Source of the DNA: Planobispora longispora
GTDB taxonomy: Bacteria; Actinomycetota; Actinomycetes; Streptosporangiales; Streptosporangiaceae
Direction: 5' to 3'
Length of the DNA: 64,000 nucleotides
Assembly: GCF_016863135.1 (NCBI RefSeq)
Contig: NZ_BOOH01000019.1
Span: 62,001 to 126,000 of the forward strand
Part shown: positions 8,583 to 17,461 of the stretch, piece after piece
Position numbering within the stretch: the first letter of the stretch is position 1
How the letters are laid out: each line of letters starts with the position of its first letter
The notes under the pieces: model-generated
What the model saw: the letters and a program-made list of their open reading frames with translations, nothing else
Told to the model about the DNA's origin: nothing
The model's database searches: none
Translations under genes and position numbers: made by a program

Positions 8583-8930
8583 ACCCTCGGCGATCACATA
8601 GGCGACGGCGACGCCCCCGTCGTGGGTCAGCGAGACGTGCCACCGGGTCACCCCCAGGGCCGCGGCCACCTCGGCGGCCCGGCCGGTCACCCGCAGCTCG
8701 GGGCGGCCGTGCTCGCCGCTCACCACCTCGGCCTCCACGTGGAGCAGGCCGGGCGGGGCCCCCAGCGCCTTGGCCACGGCCTCCTTGGCCGCGAACCGCG
8801 CGGCCAGGGACTCCGGCCGCAGGCCGCGCTCGGCCTCGGTGAACAGCCGCGTCCGCAGCGCGGGCGTCCGGGCCAGTGTCGCCTCGAACCTGGCCACGTC
8901 CACCACGTCCACACCGATCCCCACGATCAC
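8580..8930 (-). CDS. acpS: holo-[acyl-carrier-protein] synthase
   Basis: 116 residues. The AcpS signature [12 protein letters not shown] holds the Mg-binding Asp, and [13 protein letters not shown] holds the Glu/Lys of the active site. It transfers phosphopantetheine from CoA to acyl carrier protein. The GTG start has no Shine-Dalgarno site but a TACGCT hexamer six bases upstream, so it is probably leaderless. Ten bases separate it from nnr. Confidence 0.96.
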   Translation of the reverse strand: MIVGIGVDVVDVARFEATLARTPALRTRLFTEAERGLRPESLAARFAAKEAVAKALGAPPGLLHVEAEVVSGEHGRPELRVTGRAAEVAAALGVTRWHVSLTHDGGVAVAYVIAEG

Positions 8931-8936
8931 CCGCCC

Positions 8937-8942
8937 AGCGTA
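8937..8942 (-). promoter_or_regulatory. putative -10 element for leaderless acpS
   Basis: TACGCT on the minus strand six bases before the GTG start; no Shine-Dalgarno sequence is seen in between. Confidence 0.45.
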
Positions 8943-9007
8943 GTGTTCCGCCGCCGTCGTGACCCCGCGGGCCTGATGACAGGTGAGAGCCGGGCCACCC
9001 CCGCGGC

Positions 9008-9328
9008 TCAGGAGGGGAAGGACGCAGTGGACGGGGCGGACCGGGCAGGGCGCCTGGAGAGTGCGGCGAGGACGGCGAGCGCGGCGAGGACGGCGAGGAC
9101 CGCGGGGGCGAGAGGCGCAAGAGGCGCCACGGGGGCGACCGGCGCGACAGGTGCGACAGGTGCGACCGGCGCGACGGGCGCCGCCGGTACGGCGGGCTGT
9201 TCCGGGGCCTGGAAGATCTTGACGACCTCGGGGACCTCCGGGACCCCCGGGATCTCCGGGGCCATTCCTCCCACCACCGCGACGAGGGCCGCGGCGAGGA
9301 GCACGTTCCTGATCCTTGAGCCGTTCAT
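9008..9328 (-). CDS. small VAP-repeat secreted or membrane protein
   Basis: 106 residues from an ATG with GGAG eight bases upstream. N-terminal hydrophobic signal (about 9-21), an acidic [13 protein letters not shown] segment, about seven VAP/LAP tripeptides (45-66), then a hydrophobic Ala/Leu/Val stretch (about 68-88) and an Arg/Ser tail. It is divergent from the adjacent two-component system. Codon use is biased by the 9-base DNA repeat. Family not recognised; the C-terminal segment may be a membrane anchor. Confidence 0.6.
   Translation of the reverse strand: MNGSRIRNVLLAAALVAVVGGMAPEIPGVPEVPEVVKIFQAPEQPAVPAAPVAPVAPVAPVAPVAPVAPLAPLAPAVLAVLAALAVLAALSRRPARSAPSTASFPS
9112..9188. repeat. 9-base tandem repeat coding for VAP units
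   Basis: Imperfect GCGACCGGC/GCGACAGGT units in tandem on the plus strand; on the minus strand they encode the VAP/LAP tripeptides of the small protein. In-frame, so copy number can vary without frameshift. Confidence 0.8.
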
Positions 9329-9373
9329 GATGGTTTCTCCGTTCTTCTCGGTGGGATCAGCCAAGCCGAGGAC

Positions 9374-9416
9374 CGGTTACCGGGCGGGAACGGCGGCGGT
9401 TACCCCGTTGTAACCG
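9374..9416. promoter_or_regulatory. CGGTTAC-type repeats in divergent control region
   Basis: CGGTTAC occurs at 9374-9380 and 9397-9403, and its inverse GTAACCG at 9410-9416. GGTTAC-6-GTAACC (9398-9415) is a perfect inverted repeat. It lies between the VAP-repeat gene and the response regulator, so it is a candidate binding site for that regulator. Confidence 0.45.
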
Positions 9417-9439
9417 GAGGCAGGGCATCCTGGTGGATC

Positions 9440-10093
9440 ATGAGGGTGCTGGTGGTCGAAGATCTTGAAGAGCTGGCCCAGACGGTGGCCGTGGGGCTGC
9501 GCCGCGAGGGCATGGCCGTCGACGTGGCGCTGGACGGCGCCGCGGCGCTCGAACGCACCTCCGCCAACCACTACGACGTCGTCGTCCTCGACCGCGACCT
9601 GCCCGGCCTGCACGGCGACGACGTGTGCCGGGCGCTGGCCGGCGCGGGTCACCCCGCGCGGGTGCTGATGCTCACCGCGGCCGGGACGATCGACGACCGG
9701 GTGACCGGGCTGGGCATCGGCGCCGACGACTACCTTCCCAAACCGTTCGCCTTCGCCGAGCTGATCGCCCGGATCCGCGCGCTGGCCCGGCGGGCGGTCC
9801 CGGCCCTGCCGACGGTGCTCGTCCACGGCGACCTGCGCCTCGATCCGGCCACCCGGATCGCCACCCGCGACGGACGGCGGCTGCCGCTGAGCCCCAAGGA
9901 GTTCGCGGTGCTGGAGCTGCTGCTGATCGCCGGGGGCTCCGTGGTCTCCGCCGAGCAGCTCCTGGAACGGTGCTGGGACGAGTTCGCCGACCCGTTCACG
10001 CAGACCGTGAAGGTGACGGTCAGCCGGTTGCGCCGCAAGCTCGGCGACCCGCCGCTGATCGAGACGGTCCCGCAGGCCGGATACCGGATTTGA
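9440..10093 (+). CDS. OmpR-family response regulator
   Basis: 217 residues. Receiver domain (about 1-115) with acidic pair VVEDLEE, phospho-acceptor Asp in VVVLDRDLPG, Thr in MLTAAG and Lys in YLPKPF; winged-helix DNA-binding domain (about 125-217) with LSPKEFAVLELLL and VKVTVSRLRRKLG. The sensor kinase gene follows after 13 bases. It probably controls its own divergent region and the VAP-repeat gene; this is inferred from position. Confidence 0.95.
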   Translation: MRVLVVEDLEELAQTVAVGLRREGMAVDVALDGAAALERTSANHYDVVVLDRDLPGLHGDDVCRALAGAGHPARVLMLTAAGTIDDRVTGLGIGADDYLPKPFAFAELIARIRALARRAVPALPTVLVHGDLRLDPATRIATRDGRRLPLSPKEFAVLELLLIAGGSVVSAEQLLERCWDEFADPFTQTVKVTVSRLRRKLGDPPLIETVPQAGYRI

Positions 10094-10106
10094 GGCGCGC
10101 GAGCAT

Positions 10107-11318
10107 ATGAGGTGGACGATACGGCTGCGCCTGACCCTGTTCTACAGCGGTCTGTTCCTGGTAGCCGGGGTACTGCTGGTGACCCTCATCTATCTCCTGG
10201 TGGAGCACTCGCCCTTCCCCACACCGCCGGACGCCCCCACAGCCCCGGACGCCCCGGCCGCCCCGAAGGCCCCGGCCGCCTCCGGGCCGCCGGTCGCTCC
10301 CACGGCGTCGGTCGCTTCCGCACCGCCCGCCGGGCCCGAACTGCCGGTCACGGCCCCCGCGGCAGCATCCGCACAGGAGAAGAACCTGCGCCGGTTGCTG
10401 GTCAACTCCCTGATCGCGCTGGTCGTCATGGCGTTCGCCTCGATGGCGCTGGGCTGGCTCATGGCCGGGCGCGTGCTGCGCCCGCTGGGCGAGATGACGG
10501 CCACCGTACGGCGCATCACGGCCGACCGGCTCGACCGGCGGCTGGCCGCCTCCGGACCGGACGACGAGCTCAAGGAACTGGCCGACACCTTCGACGAGCT
10601 GCTGAACCGGCTGGAGGCGGCGTTCACCGCGCAGCGGCGGTTCGTCGCCAACGCCTCCCACGAGCTGCGCACCCCGCTGACCCTGCAGCAGGCCATGGCC
10701 GAGGTCGCGCTCGCCGACCCGGAGGCCGACGCCGGGTCCCTGCGGGCCGTGCTGGAGCGCCTGCTGGCCGCCGGAAAGCACCAGGAACGGCTCATCGAGG
10801 CCCTGCTCACCCTGGCGCGCAGTCAGCAGGGCCTGCACCACCGGGAACCCCACGACCTGGCCGAGATCACCGGACAGATCCTGGACCTGCGCGGAGAGCC
10901 GGAGGTCCGCCTCACGTCCGTTCTCCGCCCGGCACCGGCCTCCGGCGACCGCGCCCTGCTGGAGCGCCTGGTGGTGAACCTGCTGGACAACGCCTCGCGG
11001 CACAACGTGCCCGGCGGCTGGGTGGAGGTGGCGACCTCCGTACGGGACGGCCGCCCGACCCTCAGGGTCGCCAACAGCGGCCCGGTGATCCCGCCCGGCC
11101 GGGTCCCCGAACTCCTCGAACCCTTCCAGCGCCTGGAGACCGGCAGGAAGGCCGTCGGCGACGGCCTGGGGCTGGGCCTGTCGATCGTGGCCGCCGTCGT
11201 CGCGGCCCACCACGGCACGCTGGAGGCCCGCGCGCTGCCGGAGGGCGGCCTCGAGGTGACCGTCTCCCTGGATCTCCCCGCCGATCGGGTGGTGACGGAC
11301 GACGACGGCGTGGCTTAA
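10107..11318 (+). CDS. sensor histidine kinase
   Basis: 403 residues. First membrane helix about 7-31, a Pro/Ala-rich extracytoplasmic loop (about 34-92, many APxAP units), second helix about 100-120, HAMP linker, HisKA with SHELRTPLTLQQ, and a HATPase domain with VNLLDNASRHN and GDGLGLGLSIVAAV. The sensor loop has no recognisable fold; its low-complexity Pro/Ala composition resembles that of the divergent small protein. Cotranscribed with the response regulator. Confidence 0.95.
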   Translation: MRWTIRLRLTLFYSGLFLVAGVLLVTLIYLLVEHSPFPTPPDAPTAPDAPAAPKAPAASGPPVAPTASVASAPPAGPELPVTAPAAASAQEKNLRRLLVNSLIALVVMAFASMALGWLMAGRVLRPLGEMTATVRRITADRLDRRLAASGPDDELKELADTFDELLNRLEAAFTAQRRFVANASHELRTPLTLQQAMAEVALADPEADAGSLRAVLERLLAAGKHQERLIEALLTLARSQQGLHHREPHDLAEITGQILDLRGEPEVRLTSVLRPAPASGDRALLERLVVNLLDNASRHNVPGGWVEVATSVRDGRPTLRVANSGPVIPPGRVPELLEPFQRLETGRKAVGDGLGLGLSIVAAVVAAHHGTLEARALPEGGLEVTVSLDLPADRVVTDDDGVA

Positions 11319-11363
11319 TGCGTAACGCGGATGCCGCGTGTCGTTTCCCCGTGGACGGTGATC

Positions 11364-12896
11364 ATGCCGGAGAACAACAGCTGTCAGGTCTGCGGCCGGA
11401 CGTTGCCGAGGCGGAGGGGGAAGCCGGGCCGGGCGTCGGTCTACTGCTCGGCCGCGTGCCGGCAGAAGGCCTACCGGTCCCGGCGCGACCCGTCGCCGGG
11501 CGAGACGGTGCACGAGCTGATCGCCGACATCGAGCGCCGGGTCCGCGGGCTGGCCCCGCAGCGTCCCGGGGTGTTCTACCGGGAGGTGACGGCCCTGTCG
11601 TCCTCGGTCGGCAGGCTCCGCCGCGTCGCCCGCACCGCGCTGGACGCCGCGCAGGTCACCGCGGAATCCGCAAGCTCCGCAGGCTCCGCAGGCTCCACGG
11701 GCTCTGAGGGTTCCACGGGCTCTGAGGGTTACGGGGAGGCTCCGGAAAACGTCACACCGGCGCCGGTGACGGAATCGGCGGCCGGATCCGGGGCGGACCC
11801 CGGGGCGGAGGCCGCGGCGGGGACGGAACCCGGGGCAGGGATCCCGCCGGGTTCCGGGTCGGACGGGGAGCAGGACGCCGCGGCCGCAGCCGCCCTCCGG
11901 TCGGGGGACGAGTGGGCCTTCGCCGGTCTGGTGGAGCCGTACCGGCGGGAGCTGCAGGTGCACTGCTACCGGATGGTCGGCTCCTACGACGACTCCGAGG
12001 ACCTGGTCCAGGAGACCCTGCTGCGGGCCTGGCGCGGGCGGGACGGGTTCCAGGGGCGTTCCTCCGCCCGCGCCTGGCTGTACCGGATCGCCACCAACGC
12101 CTGCCTGGACTTCCTGCGGCGCACCACCCGGCGGCCGGGACGGTACGGGCCCGTCGAGGGGATGGACCACGGCAGCCAGGATCCCCCGCCGCGGGTCACC
12201 TGGCTCCAGCCCTACCCCGACCACCTGCTGGAGGACCTGGGGGGCGCGGTCTCGGGCGAGGCGTCGCCGGAGGCCGCGGCGGTGTCCCGGGAGACGGTGG
12301 AGCTGGTCTTCCTGGCGGCGATCCAGCACCTGCCGCCCCGGCAGCGGGCGGTGCTGATCCTGCGGGACGTGCTCGGGCTGCCGGCCGCCGAGACGGCGGG
12401 GATGCTGGAGATGAGCCTCGCCTCGGTCAACAGCGCGCTCCAGCGGGCCCGGCCCGCCCTGCGCGAGCACCTGCCCGGACGGCGCGCGGAGTGGACGGGC
12501 TCGGCCCAGCCCACCGAGGAGGAGCGCGAGATCCTGCGGCGCTACATGGAGGCCACCGACCGTTCCGACGTCTCCGCCGTGTCCGCCCTGCTCAGCGAGG
12601 ACATCCGGCTGACCATGCCGCCGAACCCGTTCTGGTTCGTCGGCCGCGAGGCGATGCTGGCCTTCCTGGAGCCGTCCCTCGACCCCGCCTCCCCGAGCTA
12701 TTTCGGGAAGTGGCGGCACCTGCCCACGCGGGCGAACGGGCAGCCGGCGGCCGCGGGCTACGTGCAGCGGCCCGGCACCGCGGTGTACCGGGCGCAGGTG
12801 CTGGACGTGCTGCGGATCCGGGACGGGAAGATCGTGGAGATCACGGCGTTCGAGCCCCACCTGTTGCCCGCGTTCGGCCTGCCGCTGAAGCTGTAG
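11364..12896 (+). CDS. ECF sigma factor with N-terminal zinc finger and C-terminal SnoaL domain
   Basis: About 510 residues. N-terminal Cys motif CQVCG...YCSAACRQKAYRSRR (residues about 7-37) looks like a small zinc finger. A variable Ser/Gly/Ala linker follows (about 110-180). Sigma region 2 has DDSEDLVQETLLRAWR and region 4 has LPPRQRAVLILRDVLG and ETAGMLEMSLASVNSALQRA. The C-terminal ~125 residues resemble SnoaL/NTF2-like domains, as in the TIGR02960 sigma-70 group. The zinc finger fused in front is unusual. The start is uncertain; an upstream ATG at 11331 is in frame. Confidence 0.85.
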   Translation: MPENNSCQVCGRTLPRRRGKPGRASVYCSAACRQKAYRSRRDPSPGETVHELIADIERRVRGLAPQRPGVFYREVTALSSSVGRLRRVARTALDAAQVTAESASSAGSAGSTGSEGSTGSEGYGEAPENVTPAPVTESAAGSGADPGAEAAAGTEPGAGIPPGSGSDGEQDAAAAAALRSGDEWAFAGLVEPYRRELQVHCYRMVGSYDDSEDLVQETLLRAWRGRDGFQGRSSARAWLYRIATNACLDFLRRTTRRPGRYGPVEGMDHGSQDPPPRVTWLQPYPDHLLEDLGGAVSGEASPEAAAVSRETVELVFLAAIQHLPPRQRAVLILRDVLGLPAAETAGMLEMSLASVNSALQRARPALREHLPGRRAEWTGSAQPTEEEREILRRYMEATDRSDVSAVSALLSEDIRLTMPPNPFWFVGREAMLAFLEPSLDPASPSYFGKWRHLPTRANGQPAAAGYVQRPGTAVYRAQVLDVLRIRDGKIVEITAFEPHLLPAFGLPLKL

Positions 12897-13014
12897 GGGC
12901 GACGCCGGGCCGTACGGCTGAGCGATGAGTTTCCGGGCCCGGGTACGTCTCAACGGTCGAACTCCGCGCGGAACGGACCCGCGCGGGCCGCGAGACGAGA
13001 ACGGAGCACTCCCG

Positions 13015-13614
13015 ATGGCCAAGGTGATCGCCAACATGTCGATGTCCCTCGACGGCTTCGTCGCCGACCCCTCCGACGGGGTGGAGCACCTGTTCGGCTG
13101 GTACGGCAACGGCGACGTCACCATCCCGACCGCCACTCCGGGCCTGACCTTCCAGGTCTCCGAGGCCAGCGCCGCCCACCTGCGCAGCGCGATGGAGAAC
13201 GTCGGAGCCCTGATCGTCGGCCGCCGCCTGTTCGACATGACCGACGGGTGGGGCGGCCGCCACCCGATGGACGTGCCGGTGTTCGTGGTCAGCCACACCG
13301 TCCCGGACGGCTGGCCCCGCCGGGACGCCCCCTTCACCTTCGTCACCGACGGGGTCGAGAGCGCCGTCACCCAGGCCAAGGAGGTCGCCGGCGACGGCTG
13401 GATCGGCGTCGGGTCCAAGATCGCCTCGCAGTGCCTCAACGCGGGCCTGCTGGACGAGATCCGGGTGGACCTGGTGCCCGTGCTCCTGGGCGGGGGCGTC
13501 CCCTTCTTCGAGGGCCTCACCTGCGCCCCGGTCGAGCTGGAGGGGCCCCGGGTCATCGAGGGGACCGGCGTGACCCACCTCTACTACACGGTGAAATCCG
13601 GCGAGACCAAGTGA
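13015..13614 (+). CDS. RibD C-terminal/dihydrofolate reductase-like protein
   Basis: 199 residues, start ATG with GGAG eight bases upstream. The N-terminal MAKVIANMSMSLDGFVA and later VGRRLFDMTDGW, PVFVVSHTV and LLDEIRVDLVPVLLGGGVPFF match the RibD_C/YwjB reductase family, which binds NADPH. Such proteins are common beside TIGR02960 sigma factors, as here. The substrate is unknown. Confidence 0.88.
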   Translation: MAKVIANMSMSLDGFVADPSDGVEHLFGWYGNGDVTIPTATPGLTFQVSEASAAHLRSAMENVGALIVGRRLFDMTDGWGGRHPMDVPVFVVSHTVPDGWPRRDAPFTFVTDGVESAVTQAKEVAGDGWIGVGSKIASQCLNAGLLDEIRVDLVPVLLGGGVPFFEGLTCAPVELEGPRVIEGTGVTHLYYTVKSGETK

Positions 13615-13866
13615 ATCCGAAGAATCCGGATAAGGCCGGAATCACCCGACGGAATCCCGCCGGGCGCTCCGGCCCTCCCGGCGCTTGGGACGACTCGAAT
13701 GACATTTCATGCTTGACCGGTATTTTCTGGATATATGCGGATAACTTCTGGAGCGCCAGGTCATCGCGGGCTCCCTGCGGGAATTTCAGTGAGCGTTCAG
13801 CGCCGGTAAAGCAGCCGAATTTACTCTCGCGAAAGACTGAAAGCTCTTCCGCGAGAGAGGCAGACC

Positions 13867-14457
13867 ATGATTCTGCGCAGGACTCATCTGGCCGTCGCAG
13901 CCGCACTCACCGCCGGAGTCGCGGTCGTCGCCGTCTCCGCCGCGGCCGAGGCCGTGCCCTCGGGAGGCGATCATTCCGCGGCGGCCACCATCCGCGACGC
14001 CGAAGGCAAGGCCGTCGGCCGGCTCACCGTCATCCGCGAGGGGTACGGCAAGGCCCGGCTGACGGTCACGGTGAAGGGCCTGACCCCCGGCTTCCACGGC
14101 TTCCACATCCACGCCACCGGCAAATGCGACCCGAAGGCCGTCGACCCCGCCACCGGGAAGGTCACCCCGTTCTTCTCCGCGGGCGGCCACTTCAACCTGG
14201 GCAAGGGCTCCCACGGCGAGCATTCGGGGGACCTGCCCCCTCTGCTCGCCGGCAAGGACGGCACCGCCACGGCCTCCGTCGTCACCGACGCGTTCAGGGT
14301 GCGCCAGCTCTCCGACAAGGACGGCAGCGCCGTCATCGTCCACGCGCTCCCCGACAACCTCGCCCACATCCCCGAGCGGTACAGCACGAAGATCGATGAG
14401 ATGACCCTGAAGACCGGTGACGCCGGGGGCCGGGTGGCCTGCGGAGTGATCAAGTGA
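13867..14457 (+). CDS. sodC: Cu-Zn superoxide dismutase, secreted
   Basis: 196 residues. Signal peptide about 1-29. Metal ligands are visible in GFHIHATGKC, SAGGHFN, HGEHSGDLP and VIVHALPDN, and the disulfide partner Cys in VACGVIK. It removes extracytoplasmic superoxide. A GAGAGG ribosome-binding site lies upstream. The preceding 252 bases are gene-free and more AT-rich than the surroundings, with a TTGACC at 13713-13718 but no well-spaced -10. Confidence 0.93.
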   Translation: MILRRTHLAVAAALTAGVAVVAVSAAAEAVPSGGDHSAAATIRDAEGKAVGRLTVIREGYGKARLTVTVKGLTPGFHGFHIHATGKCDPKAVDPATGKVTPFFSAGGHFNLGKGSHGEHSGDLPPLLAGKDGTATASVVTDAFRVRQLSDKDGSAVIVHALPDNLAHIPERYSTKIDEMTLKTGDAGGRVACGVIK

Positions 14458-14580
14458 TCCGGCCCTGACACGACTCCCCCGGCCCTGACGTGACCCCGCC
14501 TCGACTCTGACGCGGCCGAGCTCCCTCCGGGCGACCGGCGGGCCCGCCCCCGGCGCCGCACCGTACCTTGACTGCCTCCC

Positions 14581-14609
14581 TTGACGGCGTCGGCTTGATC
14601 GGTTAGGAC
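14581..14609 (+). promoter_or_regulatory. promoter of the cyclophilin gene
   Basis: TTGACG at 14581-14586, 17-base spacer, TAGGAC at 14604-14609. Both hexamers fit the housekeeping actinobacterial sigma pattern, and the start codon is at 14648. Confidence 0.6.
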
Positions 14610-14647
14610 CGCAGAGGGCCCGTCGATCACTTTTCAGGGAGGACGTC

Positions 14648-15400
14648 ATGTCTGGCAGAGCACTGGTACGACGCGCTGCGACAGCCGTGGTGACGGCGGG
14701 CTCACTGGTCGCCTTCGGCGCCCTGCCCGCCGCGGCGGCCGCGGGCGGGGCCGGGGACAGGCCGCCGAAGACGACGAAGGGCCCGTGCCGCTACGCCTCG
14801 ACCCCGGACGAGCCGGCCGCGCGCAAGGTTCCGCTGCCCCCGGACCCGCGCCGCACCCCCACCCGGCCGGTCTCCGCGGTTCTCAAGACCAACCACGGCG
14901 ACATCGGGCTCACCCTCCACCCGGACAGGGCGCCCTGCACGGTGCAGAGCTTCGTCCACCTGGTCAGGCACAGGTTCTACAACGACACCTCGTGCCACCG
15001 GCTGACCGCCTACGACCGGCTGAAGGTGCTGCAGTGCGGCGATCCGAGCTTCACCGGCGAGGGCGGGCCGGGTTACCGCTACAAGGACGAGCTGCCCACC
15101 GATCTGCCGCCGTGGCCGGGCGACCCCACCGGGGTGCGCAAGACGTACGCGCGCGGGGTGCTGGCCATGGCCAACGCCGGCCCCGACACCAACGGCAGCC
15201 AGTTCTTCCTGGTCTACGGCGACTCCGGGCTGGCCCCCAACTACACGATCTTCGGTACGGTCGACGCCGCCGGGCTCGCCGTCCTGGACCGCATCGCCGC
15301 CGGCGGCATCCAGCCTGTTCCGGACGGCCCGACCCCGCCGGTGGACGGCCTGCCCGTGCTCCCGGTCGACATCGACAAGGCCCGGATCGCCCGCCGCTGA
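14648..15400 (+). CDS. secreted cyclophilin-type peptidyl-prolyl isomerase
   Basis: 250 residues. N-terminal signal (about 8-32), then a cyclophilin domain (about 77-245) with TNHGDIGLTLHPDRAPCTV, FYNDTSCHRL and ANAGPDTNGSQFFLVYG. The catalytic Arg seen in most cyclophilins (FHRV.P) is replaced around SCHRLTAYD, which still keeps an Arg. GGGAGG ribosome-binding site. It probably assists folding of exported proteins. Confidence 0.92.
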   Translation: MSGRALVRRAATAVVTAGSLVAFGALPAAAAAGGAGDRPPKTTKGPCRYASTPDEPAARKVPLPPDPRRTPTRPVSAVLKTNHGDIGLTLHPDRAPCTVQSFVHLVRHRFYNDTSCHRLTAYDRLKVLQCGDPSFTGEGGPGYRYKDELPTDLPPWPGDPTGVRKTYARGVLAMANAGPDTNGSQFFLVYGDSGLAPNYTIFGTVDAAGLAVLDRIAAGGIQPVPDGPTPPVDGLPVLPVDIDKARIARR

Positions 15401-15530
15401 TCGAATGCCCACTCCCTCTCGCCGGGTGCCGTTCGTGTGCTCGCCCCGGAAATCACACGGAAGGAGGCGTGCAACGGTTTCGCCCGGAACGCCCTCTCGG
15501 AGATGAGGAACCGACGAAGGGCGGAGGCAG

Positions 15531-16070
15531 GTGGAGGCAGATTCCCGCTTTGCGGAGTTCGTTGCCGAGCGTGGCGACGCGCTGCTGCGCTACGGCTACG
15601 TGCTCGCCGGGAACCCGCACGACGCGGCCGATCTGGTGCAGGAGGCGCTGCTGAAGCTGCGGGCGGCCTGGCCGAGGGTGCGGCTCAAGGAGAACCCGGA
15701 GAGTTACGCGCGCACCACGATGGCCAGGCTGCACGTCGCCGCGTGGCGGTTGCGACGGCGGGAGCAGCCCGCCTGGGACCTGCCGGAGCGCGCCCATCAC
15801 GACGCCCTGCCCAGCGGGGACGAGCAGGCGATGTGGCGGGCGCTGGCCGGGCTGCCGCGCAGGCAGCGCGCGGTCCTGGTGTTGCGGTACTACGAGCAGC
15901 TGAGCGACGCGGAGATCGCGGGCGTGCTGGGGATCTCGCGGGAGACCGTGCGCAGCCAGGCGTCACGGGCGCTCGACAAGCTGCGCGCGGCCGTACCGGA
16001 AGGGAACGGGAGCGGCCGCGGGCCGCGGTCCGGCGAGCGGGCTGCGGCCCGTACGGGGAGAGTGCGATGA
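15531..16070 (+). CDS. SigE-family ECF sigma factor
   Basis: 179 residues from a GTG with GGAGG four bases upstream. Region 2 carries NPHDAADLVQEALLKLRAAW, region 4 LPRRQRAVLVLRYYEQLSDAEI followed by GISRETVRSQASRALDKLR. This matches the TIGR02983 SigE-family type of actinobacteria. Its stop overlaps the next start (ATGA), so the pair is coupled. Confidence 0.93.
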   Translation: MEADSRFAEFVAERGDALLRYGYVLAGNPHDAADLVQEALLKLRAAWPRVRLKENPESYARTTMARLHVAAWRLRRREQPAWDLPERAHHDALPSGDEQAMWRALAGLPRRQRAVLVLRYYEQLSDAEIAGVLGISRETVRSQASRALDKLRAAVPEGNGSGRGPRSGERAAARTGRVR

Positions 16071-17302
16071 ACGACCTTGAAGAGACGTTGCGCAGGACGT
16101 TGGGGAACGCGGCGGAGCAGGCGCCGCGGTTGCCGGGCGGGCTGCCGGAGCGGTTGGAGACCGGATACCGGCGGCGCCGCAGGCGGGCCCGGACGGCGCT
16201 GGCGGCGGCCGCCGTCGTGGTGGTCGCGGGCGGGACGGCGGCAGGGCTGCGGGTCGGCGCGTCCCCGGTCGCGGCACCCGGGACCGACCCCACCGGCGTG
16301 TCGTCGGCGACGGTCGGCACGGAGCCCGGACCGCGGGCGGACGCGCTGCCGGAGCCGGTCGGGACCGTATGGCCGCAGGCGGTGCGCACGGTGCCCGCCA
16401 CGGGGCCGGACGGACGGGACTTCGAGCCGCTCGCGTTCATCGACGATCGGACGCTGCTCGTCACGATGAACGCGGGGTTCAGGAAGAATGACGCCCTCTA
16501 CGCCTACGACCTGGACGGCCGCACGTTCCGCAAGATCGCCGATGTGCCGATTCCGGTGGGGACCGTGATATCCCCGTCGGACTTCACCGTGGGCAACGGG
16601 CATGTGGTCTGGTGGACCGCGTCCGCGGACGCCTTCGGGCAGATCTGGAGCGCGCCGCTGGCCGGTGGCGAGGCCAGGCTCGTCGCAGACAAGAAGATCG
16701 CGGACGTGCCCGACAAGGGTCTCGGCAGCCTGGCGGTGATCGGTGACCGGATCGCGTTCTCCGAACAGGAGGGCGGGGTGTACACCGTGCCCGTCCAGGG
16801 CGGGACGGTGGAGGCGGTGCCGGACAGCGCGGGGATGCACCTCCTGGACTGGCCGTGGATCGGCGGGCCGGGACTGCGGGTACCGGCCGGCGAGGCGCGG
16901 TTCGGCCGGATCCGCAACGTCGAGACGGGCGAGACCGACACCGCGGTGATCCGGCCGGGCGAGCGGTCGGTCACATGCGACCGGACGACCTGCTCGGGGA
17001 CGAGCCCCGGGGGCAGGGGCTTCCACCGGTTGCGCGACGGCTCTCAGGAGAAGGAGCTGCCCGGCGGGATCTCCCCGGTGGAGCCGCCGGCCCGGGGACG
17101 CTTCCACGTCGTGACGGTGTGGAACGAGGGCTCGATCCTCGGCGTCGTCCTCCAGGACCTGGCCACCGGGACGTCGGGCGGCCTCGGCGTGCGGCCGGAG
17201 GGCAGGTACGTCCGCAAGCCCCGGATCGGGAGGGACGGGAGGCTCCTGGCCTACCCGGTCGGGGACGAGATGTACGTCATCGACCTGGCGAAGATCCAGT
17301 AG
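16067..17302 (+). CDS. membrane-anchored partner of sigma factor, possible anti-sigma
   Basis: 411 residues. Short acidic cytoplasmic N-terminus, Arg-rich stretch RRRRRRARTA (about 35-44), one membrane helix (about 45-62), and a large outer domain that looks like a beta-propeller (repeated GDRIAFSEQEGG- and DGRLLAYPVGD-like blades). It is coupled to the upstream sigma gene, as is common for membrane anti-sigma factors. No zinc-binding ZAS motif is seen, so the anti-sigma role is inferred from context. Confidence 0.75.
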   Translation: MNDLEETLRRTLGNAAEQAPRLPGGLPERLETGYRRRRRRARTALAAAAVVVVAGGTAAGLRVGASPVAAPGTDPTGVSSATVGTEPGPRADALPEPVGTVWPQAVRTVPATGPDGRDFEPLAFIDDRTLLVTMNAGFRKNDALYAYDLDGRTFRKIADVPIPVGTVISPSDFTVGNGHVVWWTASADAFGQIWSAPLAGGEARLVADKKIADVPDKGLGSLAVIGDRIAFSEQEGGVYTVPVQGGTVEAVPDSAGMHLLDWPWIGGPGLRVPAGEARFGRIRNVETGETDTAVIRPGERSVTCDRTTCSGTSPGGRGFHRLRDGSQEKELPGGISPVEPPARGRFHVVTVWNEGSILGVVLQDLATGTSGGLGVRPEGRYVRKPRIGRDGRLLAYPVGDEMYVIDLAKIQ

Positions 17303-17408
17303 ACCGCCGCGCCGGATCGCGGGACGGCGCCCGTCGGTCCTCGGCTGAAGGCCCTCCGGCCGCGGGGATCCGGCCGGGCGGTACGGGGCGGCGGGCCTTC
17401 TTGCGGGC

Positions 17409-17445
17409 GCCTCGTGCCCAGGCTCGGGCGGCCTGGGCACGAGGC
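17409..17445. terminator. bidirectional terminator hairpin
   Basis: A perfect 15-bp stem (17409-17423 with 17431-17445) around a 7-base loop, between two convergent genes. Confidence 0.85.
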
Positions 17446-17461
17446 GGTTCCGAAGTTGTCG

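Noticed and set aside
8310-9413. Plus-strand frame with GATGATGAT-like repeats opposite acpS and the VAP gene
   Set aside because: The repeat reads as VAP in the minus-strand gene that has a signal and ribosome-binding site; the plus frame has no start context.
10020-13556. Minus-strand open frame of over 1,000 codons opposite the kinase and sigma genes
   Set aside because: High-GC antisense shadow; low-complexity Arg/Gly/Pro translation, while the plus strand encodes clear domains.
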